A DNA stretch of 64,000 nucleotides from Phocoena phocoena (Eukaryota; Chordata; Mammalia; Artiodactyla; Phocoenidae): NCBI RefSeq assembly GCF_963924675.1, contig NC_089232.1, positions 33,182,842-33,246,841 on the forward strand. The letters are read 5' to 3'. Numbering within the stretch: the stretch's first letter is position 1; each line of letters begins with the position of its first letter. The position numbers were made by a program, and so were the translations under genes. Positions 34,601 through 45,714 of this stretch are shown piece by piece. A model generated the notes under the pieces. It was given only the letters and a program-made list of their open reading frames with translations, was not told the origin of the DNA and did no database searches.

Positions 34601-34869
34601 GGTTATGGATGAGTGCAGGAGAACTAAGATTCTTTTTATTGACTTGGCACTAAGAACATCTAAAAGTTGGAGGAAGTATGTTATAAATAAATATACTCAG
34701 CCACAACAATTCTCTTTTATGGTCAACTATCAAGACCAAACTTGTGAGGGGAGACAGGTTTTGAATGATAGATGATTCTGGAGCCCTGGCCAGGCACATC
34801 TTAGCAGTTCGGACACAAACCTTTTCTTTGATGCAGAAAATGTTAGAAGTTTTTCTGCTGATTCTGGAT

Positions 34870-35165
34870 TAAAAATGCTGCAAAATTTCCCTACCAAATT
34901 ATGTATCTATCAACAGTGTGTACTTTCTCATACCTTCTCCAATACTGCATATTATCAAACATTTTAATTTTTCTGTCAGTGATGGGTAGAAAATGGAATC
35001 TTATTTTAATCTCATTTGCATTTCATTAACGAGTGATCTTGAACACCATTTATGTATAAATTAGCCATTCATATTTCTTTTTATATATACACCTGTTATT
35101 GCCCTCTGTCTGTTTTAATAATGGGATCCTTTGTCCTTTTTATTCACTTACAAAAGCCCTTTGTT
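34870..35165 (-). repeat. Old L1 ORF2 fragment, minus strand
   Basis: 'atcaacagtgtgtactttct', 'ataccttctccaatactgca', 'tcatttgcatttcattaacg' and 'gaacaccatttatg' are the reverse complement of a well-known part of L1 ORF2, heavily mutated. Confidence 0.6.
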
Positions 35166-35169
35166 TAAT

Positions 35170-35604
35170 GACAAAATTAGGTTTTGTTCATCCAAACTGA
35201 GTTTAGAAGACTAAATTTTCATAGATTGTAAAGCTTATATGGATTATCACACTCCCCAAGCTGCAGGTATTCTGGATGTTTAGAAATCTCCAAAATCTCC
35301 CCTTCTTAATCTTCAACCCTTTCTTTTTTTTTTAATATTTAAGTCTAGAGTGCTAAATTAGGAAAGTAAAAGTACCAAAAATATATCCCGAGATTTTCAA
35401 ATCTGTGTGTCTTTGAATCTGCACGGAAATAGAAACTGAGGAGATGTTTGAATGCAGTTTCAGCCTTTCCTTGGAGCATCTAAGATCGTGCCCAGATTGA
35501 GGTAAAGGAGGAATATTGAGAGATCAGATCTCTGGCAGATTTTTCCCTCTTGGTCCTCATACTCTGATCCCCTTAATGGAACTTGACAACCCCAACTGAC
35601 CATT
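35170..35604. other. Unassigned non-coding sequence
   Basis: No gene or named repeat is recognised. Confidence 0.4.
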
Positions 35605-35609
35605 ATGGC

Positions 35610-36002
35610 TGTTATGGGCTGAACTGTATCCCCTCAAATTCACATGTTGAAGCCCTAAGTCCCCATACCTCAGAATGTGACTGTATTTGGAGATGGGACT
35701 TTTAAAGAGGTAATTAAGGAAAACTGAGGCCATACGGGTAGGTCCTAGTTCAATATAATTGGTGTCCTCATAGGAAGAGATTAGGAGATAGACATGCAAA
35801 GAGGAAAGACCATGTGAGGACAGAGGGAGAAGGCGGCCATCTGCAAGACAATGAGAGAGGCCTCAGAAGAAACCACCCCTGCACACACCTTGATCTGGGA
35901 CTTCCAGCCTCCAGAACTGTGAGAAAGTAAATTTCTATCGTTTAAGCCATCCAGTCTGTGGTATTCAATACTTTGTTATGGCAGGCCTAGGAAACGAATA
36001 CA
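35610..36002 (+). mobile_element. MLT1-type (ERVL-MaLR) solo LTR, plus strand
   Basis: It begins TGTTATGGGCTGAACTG and ends AATACA. MLT1 motifs are clear: 'gaatgtgactgtatttggag', 'gaccatgtgaggacagaggg', 'gaaggcggccatctgcaaga' and 'cagcctccagaactgtgaga'. A 5-bp duplication with one mismatch, atggc and atgcc, flanks it. Confidence 0.88.
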
Positions 36003-36092
36003 ATGCCTTATGGAAAGTACCATAACCTTCACCAACTGGCTTGGAAATCAAATTCTAACATAGGAAACCATGGACTTAAAAACACCTGCCCT

Positions 36093-36564
36093 AGGAATAA
36101 AGACGCAGACCTACTGGAGAACGGACTTGAGGATATGGGAAGGGGGAAGGGTGAGTTTTGACAGGGCGAGAGAGAGTCATGGACATATACACACTAACAA
36201 ACGTAGTAAGGTAGATAGCTAGGGGGAAGCAGCCGCAAGGCACAGGGATATTAGCTCGGTGCTTTGTGACAGCCTGGAGGGGTGGGATGGGGAGAGTGGG
36301 AGGGAGGGAGACGCAAGAGGGAAGACATATGGGAACATATGTATATGTATAGCTGATTCACTTTGTTGTAAAGCAGAAACTAACACACCATTGTAAAGCA
36401 ATTATACCCCAATAAAGATGTTTAAAAAAAAAAAAAAGCTCAAATAGAGGAATGTAACCTGGTACAAAGGTCAGAATTTGCCTGTCTGAATCCACTCAAC
36501 AGACATGTGTATTGGATTTGCCCATTGTTTAAAAATACAGACTTCCCATTAAAAAAAAAAAAAC
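36093..36564 (+). mobile_element. L1 3' end with 3'-transduced segment, plus strand
   Basis: From 36093 to about 36420 this is an L1 3' untranslated end, ending CCAATAAAGATG and a first A run at 36424-36437. About 113 bp of unrelated sequence follow (36438-36550), then a second A run at 36551-36563. A perfect 15-bp duplication, aaaaacacctgccct, flanks the whole unit at 36078-36092 and 36565-36579 rather than the L1 part alone. The simplest reading is that the parent transcript read past the L1 signal and carried its 3' flank along. Confidence 0.85.
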
Positions 36565-36579
36565 AAAAACACCTGCCCT

Positions 36580-36820
36580 GAGCTATGTGGTCTCACCCTA
36601 CTCATCTCATGTCCAGCACCTCATGAATGAAGAGAAGGCCCAATTCCAAGCCATACATTTTGGGTTTATAATTTCCCCAATTTTAGAGAATGTAAAAGCC
36701 TTAGAGTTCATAGTCATAGTTAGGCATTCCTGGGCACACACCCATCTAAATGGGTTTCCTGCATTGGGCCACCAGGATTTAGATCTCATGTCTGGAACAT
36801 GCCCTTGGATGGGAGATGTG
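36580..36820. other. Unassigned non-coding sequence
   Basis: Part of a 135-codon open frame that has no recognisable features and runs into the following MIR. It is not called as a gene. Confidence 0.4.
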
Positions 36821-36825
36821 ATAGG

Positions 36826-36945
36826 CATAGAGCAGTCTAGTGGAAAGAGCACTAGAATGGGAGTCAGAGACCCAGGCCTTAGTCTTGAACCTGCCACAAT
36901 GACTCAGGGAACGAAATTTACCTGTTTGGACTTAGAATACTTATG
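36826..36945 (+). repeat. MIR-family SINE, plus strand
   Basis: 'gtctagtggaaagagcacta', 'gaatgggagtcagagaccca' and 'cttagtcttgaacctgccac' follow the MIR tRNA-related head and core. Confidence 0.7.
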
Positions 36946-36949
36946 TGGG

Positions 36950-38815
36950 CCTCATAAGTGGTTTTCAGACCAGGGTTCCATGGAAGGGTTTTAGTAGCTC
37001 TGCAAACTTTTCGTTTGAACTTCCCCTGTAGAATACATTTTAACTGTTTTAAAACACTGCAGTAAAATAACACACATTCAGATGTGTTTTATTTCACATT
37101 TTAATTTATCTAAGAACATCAGCATATAAAAATACGCTGCTAGGTTAACTTATCTGGAATGAACATCAGAATAAAACCTTGCCTGTGGATGTACATATTT
37201 GGTGAGGGATGTTGATATTCTGCACTGGTCTGTCTGTTTGTCTCTCTTAAATTCTGACATGACCGCCGCACGTCTCCACTGACATAAAATTGCACAAGTG
37301 CATTCATGACCACAGTACATTTGCACCTGCTCTGTTAAGGGCCAGCTCAAGCTTATTTGCATTGGTTCTCCCCGTGGCTTAAGCCTTGTTTGTGCACTCA
37401 CCACTGACTCTCTCGCATCTTGAAGACATCACATTAGAGCTAGAATGAATGCTTCCTTTCTGACTTTACCATTAGAAACTCAAGAATTTATTAGGTGTTA
37501 CTAACAATTCAACTTTGAAACAGATATTTCCTACTACTTTTCCTGTAAGCTTCTGGATGAATTTAGTTGAGCAGAAACCCAAGCTGTAAGGCAAGTTGAT
37601 TTAAAACAAAACAGTACAAAACCTATTACCAGTTGCAACTACTTAGCCGGATGAATCAGTATTCTCTAAGTGTTGTGCAACTGAACCAAAATAAAATAAA
37701 AATCAGATGCTAAGGACAATATGATTGTGGTTATTCTAAATTTTTACATTCATCAAATCAATCATCAGAGTTGCCAGAGATATACTTTACATTATATATA
37801 TAAAAGGTGTATATACCATATTTGAACTCATGAAATAAATATATTCTAGTGAATTTCTGCTTTTGTCTTAAACTTTAATATTCCACACGAGATTAAATTT
37901 GTATCAAGAGTAACTTTCCTGCAAGGAAAACCACTAGATCAGATGACCTCCAAGATTCCCTGTAGTTCTAACACCCTGTAATCTTCCAAGGTGAACAAGG
38001 TATGGGGAGGAGTGAGCAGGGCGCAGAGAAGGGTGAGTCAAGGCAGTGAAAGGTGGCTGGTCACCAGTCTCTGTGTTCAGCTTGGGAGCTTCATTCCACC
38101 TTCCATCCTTCTAAGGTATGGCATCTGGTTGAGATTTCAAACGTACAAATGGACAATCCTGGGAAAACCACGTGGTATGTAAGAAGTTAACAAAGAATGC
38201 TACAAAGATTTTTAAAACTATTCTTTACACAGGCCATAATTATTTTGAAACTTGCTAAAATTTCATGAAAATGTATTGTATTACCCTGGTCACCTCCTGT
38301 CTGAAACAAATCTCTTCTGGAGGCAGGATCTGATAGGATGTATTGGAGGAGTGGGACCCGGAGCTGGGGCTGGGGGTGGGTGGGTAAGCTCGGCAGTGGG
38401 GAGTGATACAGCCCTCCTTTTGCTGGCAGAGGGGCTGTGCATAGTTATAAACAGGGGCCCTGGTTTGTTTCAGCTGCTACCTTTAGAAGTCTCTCTCACC
38501 AGAGCTTAGCATATTGCAAGGTCCTCCGCAAGTGTAGGGCACTGTGACCTGGCCGTGACCACTGGCTCTGGAAGTGGACAGCCTCCACAGGCCCTGCAGA
38601 ACATGCAGAGATAGAACAGAGGGGAGCTGGGGTTGCACATTTGTCTGCACCTGCATTGTGAGAAGTAGGGGTTAGATTTTGAATGCTAGAGGGTGGTAGC
38701 TCCCAGGGGTTGCCTCAGGCCTACAATTACCCACTGGGTGACTGATCTCAGGACTGAATTTTTTTTGGCTGGAGGACTCGTTGGATTGAGGTGATGCTCT
38801 CCTGATTCTGACCTT
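36950..38815. other. Unassigned non-coding sequence
   Basis: No gene or named repeat is recognised. The part at 37040-37440 is ordinary in composition and not matched to any repeat I know. A short 'tatatatataaaagg' AT run lies near 37790. Confidence 0.4.
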
Positions 38816-38823
38816 GGTTATTG

Positions 38824-39215
38824 TATTAATTAGGATAAACATTCACCTACATAAAATAGAGATCCTAAACAAAAGGGACTTACATAAGACAGACTTTATT
38901 TTTCTTTTATATAATAGTGTGGAAGCAGGAGGTCCAGGGCTGTTGCAGAGCTCTGTTCTACAAGGTTGTCCAAAGACCTAACTCCTATTTGTTTTCCTCC
39001 ATCTTTAGGGTGTTGCCCTTATATGAATGATCCCAAATGGCTCCCTACCTCCATGATCCAGGTAAGCAGGTGGAAGAAAGAGGGAAGAGGGTGATCATCA
39101 TTTAAGACCGCAGCCTGGACATTAAATCACTTCCACTCACGTTCTCTGGTCCAGAATTTGGTTATATGGCCATGCATAGCTGCAAGGGAGGCTGGAAATA
39201 CAGTCTCTCTTTTAT
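38824..39215. repeat. Ancient interspersed repeat, family unassigned
   Basis: 'attaggataaacattcacct', 'gtccagggctgttgcagagc', 'tagggtgttgcccttatatg' and 'agctgcaagggaggctggaa' match the order of motifs in a common old mammalian repeat that I recognise but cannot name with confidence. Confidence 0.45.
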
Positions 39216-39219
39216 GTCA

Positions 39220-40030
39220 TGTATCTAGATAAAAATATTGGGTTCTGTTGTTTTGAAAAATAATGGAAGAATGAATATTGGAGTACAACTAACTGTAAGG
39301 TGTTTAATGAACTATGAAGTCATATGCTACTAGTTGGGGTTCAGCAAGCCCATTTCTATTACAGGGGTAAATGGCTGAGCCTGAGCAGCATAGTGTCCAG
39401 AGGCGAAAGCCTGGCAGCCCCCGGTCTAATGGTTGGCACTTTGATACTCCCTTTATTAGTATTTATTTTTCTAAGATATGGGAAATTCCAGTTTCCACTG
39501 ACCTCTGCATCTCCTTGAAAATACGGGGTTGTAAAGGGCTGACCTAGAGTTCAAAGCACCCGAATGGATGATGTGTAGACCAGAGGATTTCAAACCATGT
39601 CCTGAGAGCCCCAGGATTCCTTAGAGTTCTGGGAGCTGTTGGAAAACAAGGATTCTGTAACCTAAACTCCATGCCCCACTAGGCAGTCCCACCATAGTGC
39701 CTTACTCTATGTATGTCTTTATCTCTTTGTCTATCTGTATAAGATTTGGGGCTAAAAAATATAGTTTTTACACTTCTGCTAGACCATCAGAATCAAAATG
39801 CTCATAATTCAGAAAGAAGAGATTAAATAATATGTTAAATACTGAGACTCTACTGGGTGATTTTCCTATATGATGGGTGGTGGCCTTGGCCATATAGTTT
39901 TCAAGGAAACAGTTTAATTTGAAAATACGAGGAAAATGCCAGAGTTGAAAAATTTAAACTGTCAACGGGATCCTATAGTTTGGAAGAAGCAATTACATAA
40001 TGCTTTAAAATTCACAGAAACATTGCAGCA
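39220..40030. other. Unassigned non-coding sequence
   Basis: No gene is found. A MER-like stretch near 39590-39660 ('tttcaaaccatgtcctgaga') is too weak to call. Confidence 0.4.
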
Positions 40031-40034
40031 TTTA

Positions 40035-40380
40035 TTCCCTCCCTTGATCCTTCTTCATTTACAGATAAAGAAATAGAAGCACAGAGAGGTAAAGTGACCT
40101 TGTCCAAAGTGATACAGTTATTTAAGAAGTGCTAGTAGCAGCTAGTATATATAAAATAGATAACCAACAAGGACATACAGTATAGCACAGGGAACTATAC
40201 TCAATATTTTGTAATAACCTATAAGGGAAAAGAATCTGAAAAAGAATATATATACGTATATATCTGAATCACTGTGCCATACACCTGAAACTAACACAAT
40301 ATTGTGAATCAACTATATTTCAATAAAAAATACATATAAAATAAAATAAAAAATAAATTTAAAAAAGAAGTGCTATAAAC
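40035..40380 (-). repeat. MIR SINE, minus strand, hit by an L1
   Basis: 'catttacagataaagaaata', 'gaagcacagagaggtaaagt' and 'gaccttgtccaaagtgatac' are reversed MIR core. The L1 insertion at 40135-40364 cuts it near its right end. Confidence 0.65.
40135..40364 (+). mobile_element. L1 3' end, plus strand
   Basis: It contains 'agcacagggaactatactca', 'cctgaaactaacacaatatt' and 'caactatatttcaataaaaa', the typical cetartiodactyl L1 3' end, followed by an A-rich tail. An 11-bp duplication, aagaagtgcta, lies at 40124-40134 and 40365-40375. Confidence 0.9.
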
Positions 40381-40697
40381 AGGATCAAACATAGGACTTT
40401 GGAATCTTCAGTATACACATCCATTTCCCTATATTTTCTTACACCCATCACTAGGGTAAAAAGACCCATCCCTAAGCTACTGAGACCTGAGCCATTTCAC
40501 CTTGGGAGCCTGGTTTCTGCAGGAGCAGCAAGCAGTCTCACCAACTCGCCTCTATGCTTGAGTCTTCTTATCTTTCCTCCCTCCTTTCCTTTTTCCTTCT
40601 CAGCTCCCATCAAAAGTCTATCATATATCAGATACTATCTCAGGTACTAGAGATATAGTAGTAACCAAGACCTACAAGATCTTCATGGAACTTATTT

Positions 40698-42238
40698 ATT
40701 GATTGAAATGGGATTAATTTCCAAAATATACAGATAGCTCATACAACTCAGTATCAAAAAAGGAGAAAACCCAATCAAAAAATGGGCAGAAGACCTAAAT
40801 AGACATTTCTCCAAAGAAGACGTATAGATGGACAACAGGCACATGGAAAGATGCTTAACATGGCTAATTATTAGAGACATGAGGTTCAAAGCTATAATGA
40901 GGTATCACCTCACACCAGTCAGAATGGCCGTCATCAAAAAGTCTATGAATAATAAAGGCTGGAGAGGGTGTGAATAAAAATGAACCCTCCTACACTGTTG
41001 GTGGGAGTGTAAATTGGTACAGCCACTATGCAGAACAGTGTGGTGGTTCATTGAAAAACTAAAAATAGAGATATCATATGATCCAGCAATCCCACTCGTA
41101 GGCATATATCTGGAAAAGACGAAAACTCTAATTCGAAAAGATACATGCACCCCAGTGTTCATAGCAGCACTATTTACAAAAGCCAAGACATGGAAGCAAC
41201 CTAAATGTCCATCCACAGATGAGTGGATAAAGAAGATGTGGTACATGTGTACAATGGAATATTACTCAGCCGTGAAAAAGAATGAAATAGTCCCATTTGC
41301 AACAACATGGATGAACCCAGAGATTATCATACTAAGTGAAGTAAGTCAGACAAAGACAAATATCGTATGATGTCACTTGCACGTGGAATCTAAAAAAGTG
41401 ATACAAATGAACTTATTTACAAAACAGAAATAAATAGACTCACAGACAGAGAAAACAAACTTCTGGTTACCAAAGGGGAAGCAGGGAGGTATAAATTAGG
41501 AGTTTGGGATTAACAGAGGCACACTACTATATATGAAATAGGTAAATAACATGCTCCCACTGTACAGCACAGGGAATTCTATTCAATATCTTATAATAAC
41601 CTGTAATGGAAAATAATCTGAAATAGAATATATATATATATATGAATCTATATATCTACATCTACACCTATATTTTTAAAAATATTTATTTATTTTTGGC
41701 TGCATCGGGTCTTAGTTGCCGCATGTGGCAGCATTGTTGTGGCATCTGGGATCTTACATTGTGGCGCATGGGCTTCTTTCTAGTTGTGGCGTGTGGGTTT
41801 TTTCTCTCTCTAGTTGTGGAGCAGGCTCCAGAGAGCGTGGGCTCTGTAGTCTGTGGCACTTGGGCTCTCTAGTTGAGGAGTGCGGGCTCTGTAGCTGTGG
41901 CACGCTCAGTAGTTGTGGGCTCAGTAGTCGTGGCTTAGTTGTCCTGTGGCATGTGGGATCTTAGTTCCCCAACCAGGAATCGAACCTGCATCCCCCTGCG
42001 TTGGAAGGCGGATTCTTTACCACTGGACCACCAGGGAAGTCTCTACATCTATATATCTATATCTATCTATATCTGAATCATTTTGCTGTACACCTGAAAC
42101 TAACACAACATTGTAAATCGACTATACTTCAATAAAAAAATTAAATAAATATATATTTATATATATATAGATATATATAAATATATTAACATATATTATA
42201 TATATTTATAATATTATATAAATATAATATTATCATAT
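40698..42238 (+). mobile_element. L1 with degraded ORF2 C-terminus and 3' end, plus strand, split by a SINE
   Basis: The first part (40698-41670) encodes the ORF2 C-terminal region in broken frames. The longest open piece, 118 codons at 41014-41370, includes [14 protein letters not shown] and [12 protein letters not shown], hallmark L1 text. The 3' untranslated part follows, is cut by a SINE at 41675-42042, and resumes with 'ctgtacacctgaaactaaca' before ending in an AT-rich tail to about 42238. It is 5'-truncated and not functional. Flanking duplication is not clear. Confidence 0.85.
41675..42042 (-). mobile_element. Long tRNA-derived SINE with internal TAGTTGTGG repeats, minus strand
   Basis: After an AAATATTTATTTATTT tail the body carries repeated 'agttgtgg' and 'gtgggctc' units over about 250 bp. 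It then ends in the usual tRNA-related head (CCAGGGAAGTCT). A 9-bp duplication, ctacatcta, lies at 41656-41664 and 42043-42051. This is a longer, internally repeated relative of the CHR SINEs, inserted into an L1. Confidence 0.8.
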
Positions 42239-42240
42239 TT
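42043..42240. repeat. AT-rich low-complexity stretch
   Basis: TATC, TATA and AATATAT runs dominate. This is the tail of the L1 plus microsatellite growth. Confidence 0.6.
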
Positions 42241-42999
42241 TATGATTATAGTGGGAGCTATGAAAAATGAAAACATAACTAAACACATGGAGTATTTTCA
42301 CATAGTGATAATTGCTATAAAGAGAACTTAATCAGGCTAACAGGGTGAGAAGGGCAGGGTGGGAGCAGAGAGTCTATTTTAGTTGGGTGGTCGGGCGGTT
42401 GAGTTACATATGAGTAGAGACCTGAATGAGGGGAAGGGGTGAGCCATGCAGGTATCTTGAGAAAGAGCCCCCCAAGATGATGGGAGAGTAGATACATAAT
42501 TAGTATGCTTAGGACAGTCATGGGATTACAAGGTGACTAGTGTGGCTGGGGGTGTACGCAAGGGCTCTTTTAAAGGATTATTTTGTTTTGTTTTATGATG
42601 CAGGAGAGAGAGGAGGTAGCTAATTTCCAGAAGCAAAATTTCTGAGTAGTCGAGAGGATGGATTCTGCGTATAAGTGGGGAGGTTGGCCTCGGCCAGGAG
42701 GAGGGACAGGTCATCTTTGGGACGGGAGGGAAGGTAGAGAAGATGAGAACAGATATGGAAGGGGTGGTAGATTTGGTGGGAAAATGAATTATTTCTTTTC
42801 TGGTTGGTTCTGTTTTGTTAGTAAAACATCAGGTGAAGACAGTGAGGTGGGTATAAGGAGGGGAAGGGACTCATGTCCTCCAGGGTGGTAAGAACGTGAA
42901 CTTACTAGCTAACATAGAAGGGCTACTGGACAGTGCTGTGGGCCTGCTTGACATCTGCCATCTTAGTCTTAGGTGAGACTGATCAATGTGACTGTGTAA

Positions 43000-43540
43000 T
43001 TTTGCCAGCTATGCCTGGATGCCAGGGAGATGTAAGCAGAAAGGTGAACTTAACCATGTGCTGGGCGTTGTCCATTTGGCTGTTTGGACCCATTCTCCAT
43101 CCTTTTTCATTTGGCTTGGTGTTCTGGGAGGCTGCTGTTCAGGAAGAACTCACTGGATTCCTTGGTCTCCGGATTGGGTTTGGCCAATGGTGGCAGGCAC
43201 AAAACGAGACTGGCTGGCAGGAGGCAGTGAGGTGCTTGTATTACTTCTCTACTCTCTCCCCAGTGGCCCGTGGTAGGCCTGGCTACATCCCTCTATGAAG
43301 GTCCCAGCTCCTCTGGGGCAGCCCTCTCATGGGGTCCCGGAAGTCACTCCCTCTTCTTATTCTTTCAAGGGTAGGGTTGGTAACTGCTTCCCACTGATGT
43401 TACATTTGTCATGCTTCCTCACTCTTTATTGTTTTCCCTTTATCTGCCTACATCTTTAGAAACAATACCTTTACTAAACTCTCTTCATATGCTCCCTCTT
43501 TTATCACTTTCTTGGTAAGTCCCTGACTGATGCAAACCTG
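43000..43540 (+). repeat. Old L1M-like 3' end, plus strand
   Basis: 'ttggtaactgcttcccactg', 'acctttactaaactctcttc' and 'ccctgactgatgc' follow the order of a common ancient LINE 3' terminus that I recognise. The family assignment is tentative. Confidence 0.45.
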
Positions 43541-43570
43541 GTTTGCAGTGTGGTCAGGCAGGCTTCACAG
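43500..43570 (+). repeat. Local repeated 70-bp segment, copy 1
   Basis: This segment is nearly the same as one at 44800-44870, with about eight differences in 70 bp by my count. The match runs past the likely end of the old L1M repeat, so it is not fully explained by that repeat. Confidence 0.7.
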
Positions 43571-43618
43571 AGGAGAAAGAGCAGGCTATTCGTGAGTATA
43601 AACAAGAGAGAGATGATG

Positions 43619-43816
43619 GGCTTCCCTGGTGGCGCAGTGGTTGAGAGTCCGCCTGCCGATGCAGGGGACGCGGGTTCGTGCCCCGGTCCAGGAAGATCCC
43701 ACATGCCGCGGAGCGGCGGGGCCCGTGAGCCATGGCCACTGAGCCTGCGCGTCCGGAGCCTGTGCTCCGCAACGGGAGAGGCCACAACAGTGAGAGGCCC
43801 GCGTACAGCTAAAAAA
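43619..43816 (+). mobile_element. CHR SINE, full length, plus strand
   Basis: It begins GGCTTCCCTGGTGGCGCAG and ends GCGTACAGCT followed by a short A tail. A perfect 15-bp duplication, aagagagagatgatg, lies at 43604-43618 and 43817-43831. Many CpGs are intact. Confidence 0.95.
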
Positions 43817-43834
43817 AAGAGAGAGATGATGATG

Positions 43835-44040
43835 GAAAAAAAACTCTAAGCTGAGTAAAGAGAGAAATGTGGGCATAAGCAGGGTGGATAGACTGCAAAG
43901 ATGGTGGAGTCTGTTGTTGGGAAGTCCCAGTGGGGTCAAAGGATTTTGGAGGTGGCATAAGGGACCAGTCTCAGAGAGTAGAGCGAGTGCTTAAAATAGA
44001 AAATTTGTAATTGATGCAGTTATTGATAATAACAATAGCC
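43835..44040. other. Unassigned non-coding sequence
   Basis: Nothing recognisable. Confidence 0.4.
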
Positions 44041-44046
44041 CTGTCA

Positions 44047-44208
44047 TTGGTTCTCAGCCCTGGCTCTATGTAAACATTGCCAGGGGAGCTAGTAAAAATA
44101 CTAATGACTGGCTTCCCCTCCAGAGATTCTGACTATAGCTGTGGGACCTAGGAATTGTAATTTAAAAAAATTGTCTCGAGTAATTCAGATGTGTGGCAGT
44201 GTTGAGAA
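44047..44208. mobile_element. MER5/MER58-type hAT element
   Basis: It starts 'attggttctcagccctggct' and ends 'cagtgttgagaatcaccag', consistent with hAT-Charlie inverted ends (GGTTCTCA and TGAGAATCA). The middle, 'cagagattctgactatagct', fits. Confidence 0.7.
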
Positions 44209-44214
44209 TCACCA

Positions 44215-45710
44215 GTTCAGGGTGTGAGCACGGGAGTGGTTGGCTGGGGTGGAAAGAGGAAAATTGTCCTTAGCAACCAGAGGTCAAGGGACCAAGAGGC
44301 CAGAGTCTTAGAAGAATCACCTACATCAAAGTCACTATAGAACGGTAGCAGAGTCTGTGGTGGGAGGAACTGAGTGAGTCAGAGCAGAAACCTGGAAGGT
44401 TGACAGAGCTTGGAAGAGCTTGGGTATTCTACTTCCTCTGGGCCAAATCTCTGGCCCTATTCTCTCCCCTTAGCACAGGGTCACTGTCCAGGGGCTAGGC
44501 TGTCTCTCCGTCAACTTCTCTTTGGTTTAGCCTCCTCTCCCAACATGTCTCTGTCTTTGGTTTTCATTATTTGTTTTTAGGGTTACCTGTCTCCACTGCT
44601 GGGGTTTGGGGAACCACATAACTCAGGACCTCTGCTCTTACCCAGATCTGCTTTACTTAAGAGCTGACTCCATCCTTCAACCATTCCAAACTTTAACCTT
44701 CTTCTTCTAATCATAAAAAAAAAAAAAAATTCCTTTCCTTTGCCCCACTTTCTCAGGGCTCTTTAGGGGGTTGATAAATCCTAAAGCATCATTACTTTGT
44801 TTCATCACTTTCTTGATAAGTCCTTGACTGATGCAAACCTGGTTTGGCGTGTAGTCAGGCAAGCTTCACAACTAACAAACTTGTGTGTGTATCGATGGAA
44901 GGCTTCGCATATTGTAATATACAAGGTAAGACAGTCAGGTACACAAAATCATTCAAATCCTTTCCACATCCAGGTCAGTGCATGTAATACTGCCCTGCTG
45001 GTAGAGAGAACAGGCCATTTTAGCTGGAAGTTTCATCCTCTTTTGTTTTCTATATGCGTGCCATCGTGGGGCTATTTAAATCAAATCCTTCTCTATAGCT
45101 GAGCACAAAACCTGCACGATTTCTGGTTTTGCTCTTTCCAAAGATAATTTCTGCTGTCTAATGAGATCTGAGAATGAAGTCGGGCACGATCAGGAGAAAG
45201 GTCACAGTGTGTGCTCAAAGGTATATTAACTAATGCCGGAGCTGACATTGATCTCCTTCCATGAGGACAAAATTAAGCAGCAAATAGTAAATACATTCAA
45301 TGGCACTTTATTGCAAGGAGGACCATTTACAATGAAATAAGAATATGAGAATGGTTTCAAAGAGAAAATGGGAACGCTTACAAATAGAACACATCTTACC
45401 GGTTAGAGGGGGAATGTGATTCCAGTCAAGGTTAATGGGGAAATGGTTAATGAAGGATACAGATTCCAAAACTGCGTGATGCCATATTGTATCTTGCAGA
45501 GGTAATTAAGACTAGAGACTCTGGGTAAATGGACACATTACACACAGCCGACAACTTGACATTCTGCACACCATACAGAGAGGCTGCTCCGGATGCCTTA
45601 TGACCTGCCCTGATACTGACAGGGCGACGTCTGAGGTCACGTTCTCCATCCCTTTTCCTCATGGAGTTGGTGTGGTATTGCAGGAAGAACACCAGGCAGG
45701 GAGAAAGGAG
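44215..45710. other. Unassigned sequence with copy 2 of the 70-bp segment
   Basis: No gene is found. The second copy of the 70-bp local repeat lies at 44800-44870. An A run lies at 44715-44729. Confidence 0.4.
44800..44870 (+). repeat. Local repeated 70-bp segment, copy 2
   Basis: Closely similar to 43500-43570 and in the same orientation, about 1.3 kb away. The sequence around it does not show the L1M-like text that precedes copy 1. Confidence 0.7.
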
Positions 45711-45714
45711 AAGG

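Larger units (their letters stand above)
40612..42850 (-). repeat. L2 LINE, minus strand, split by an L1
   Basis: The left piece (40612-40697) ends 'agatcttcatggaacttatt', the reversed L2 'gagctccatgag' region. The right piece (about 42240-42850) resumes with 'gtgataattgctataaagag', 'agacctgaatgaggggaagg' and 'gagccatgcaggtatcttga', which are the next reversed L2 blocks. The two pieces are collinear, with an L1 of about 1.5 kb between them. Boundaries are approximate. Confidence 0.65.

Noticed and set aside
28319..36002. Two MLT1-type LTRs as the ends of one provirus
   Set aside because: Each has its own flanking duplication, they differ in length and sequence, and no internal viral genes lie between them.
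41014..41370. 118-codon open frame with real protein similarity
   Set aside because: It is the L1 ORF2 C-terminal remnant of a truncated element, so it is listed under the mobile element and not as a host gene.
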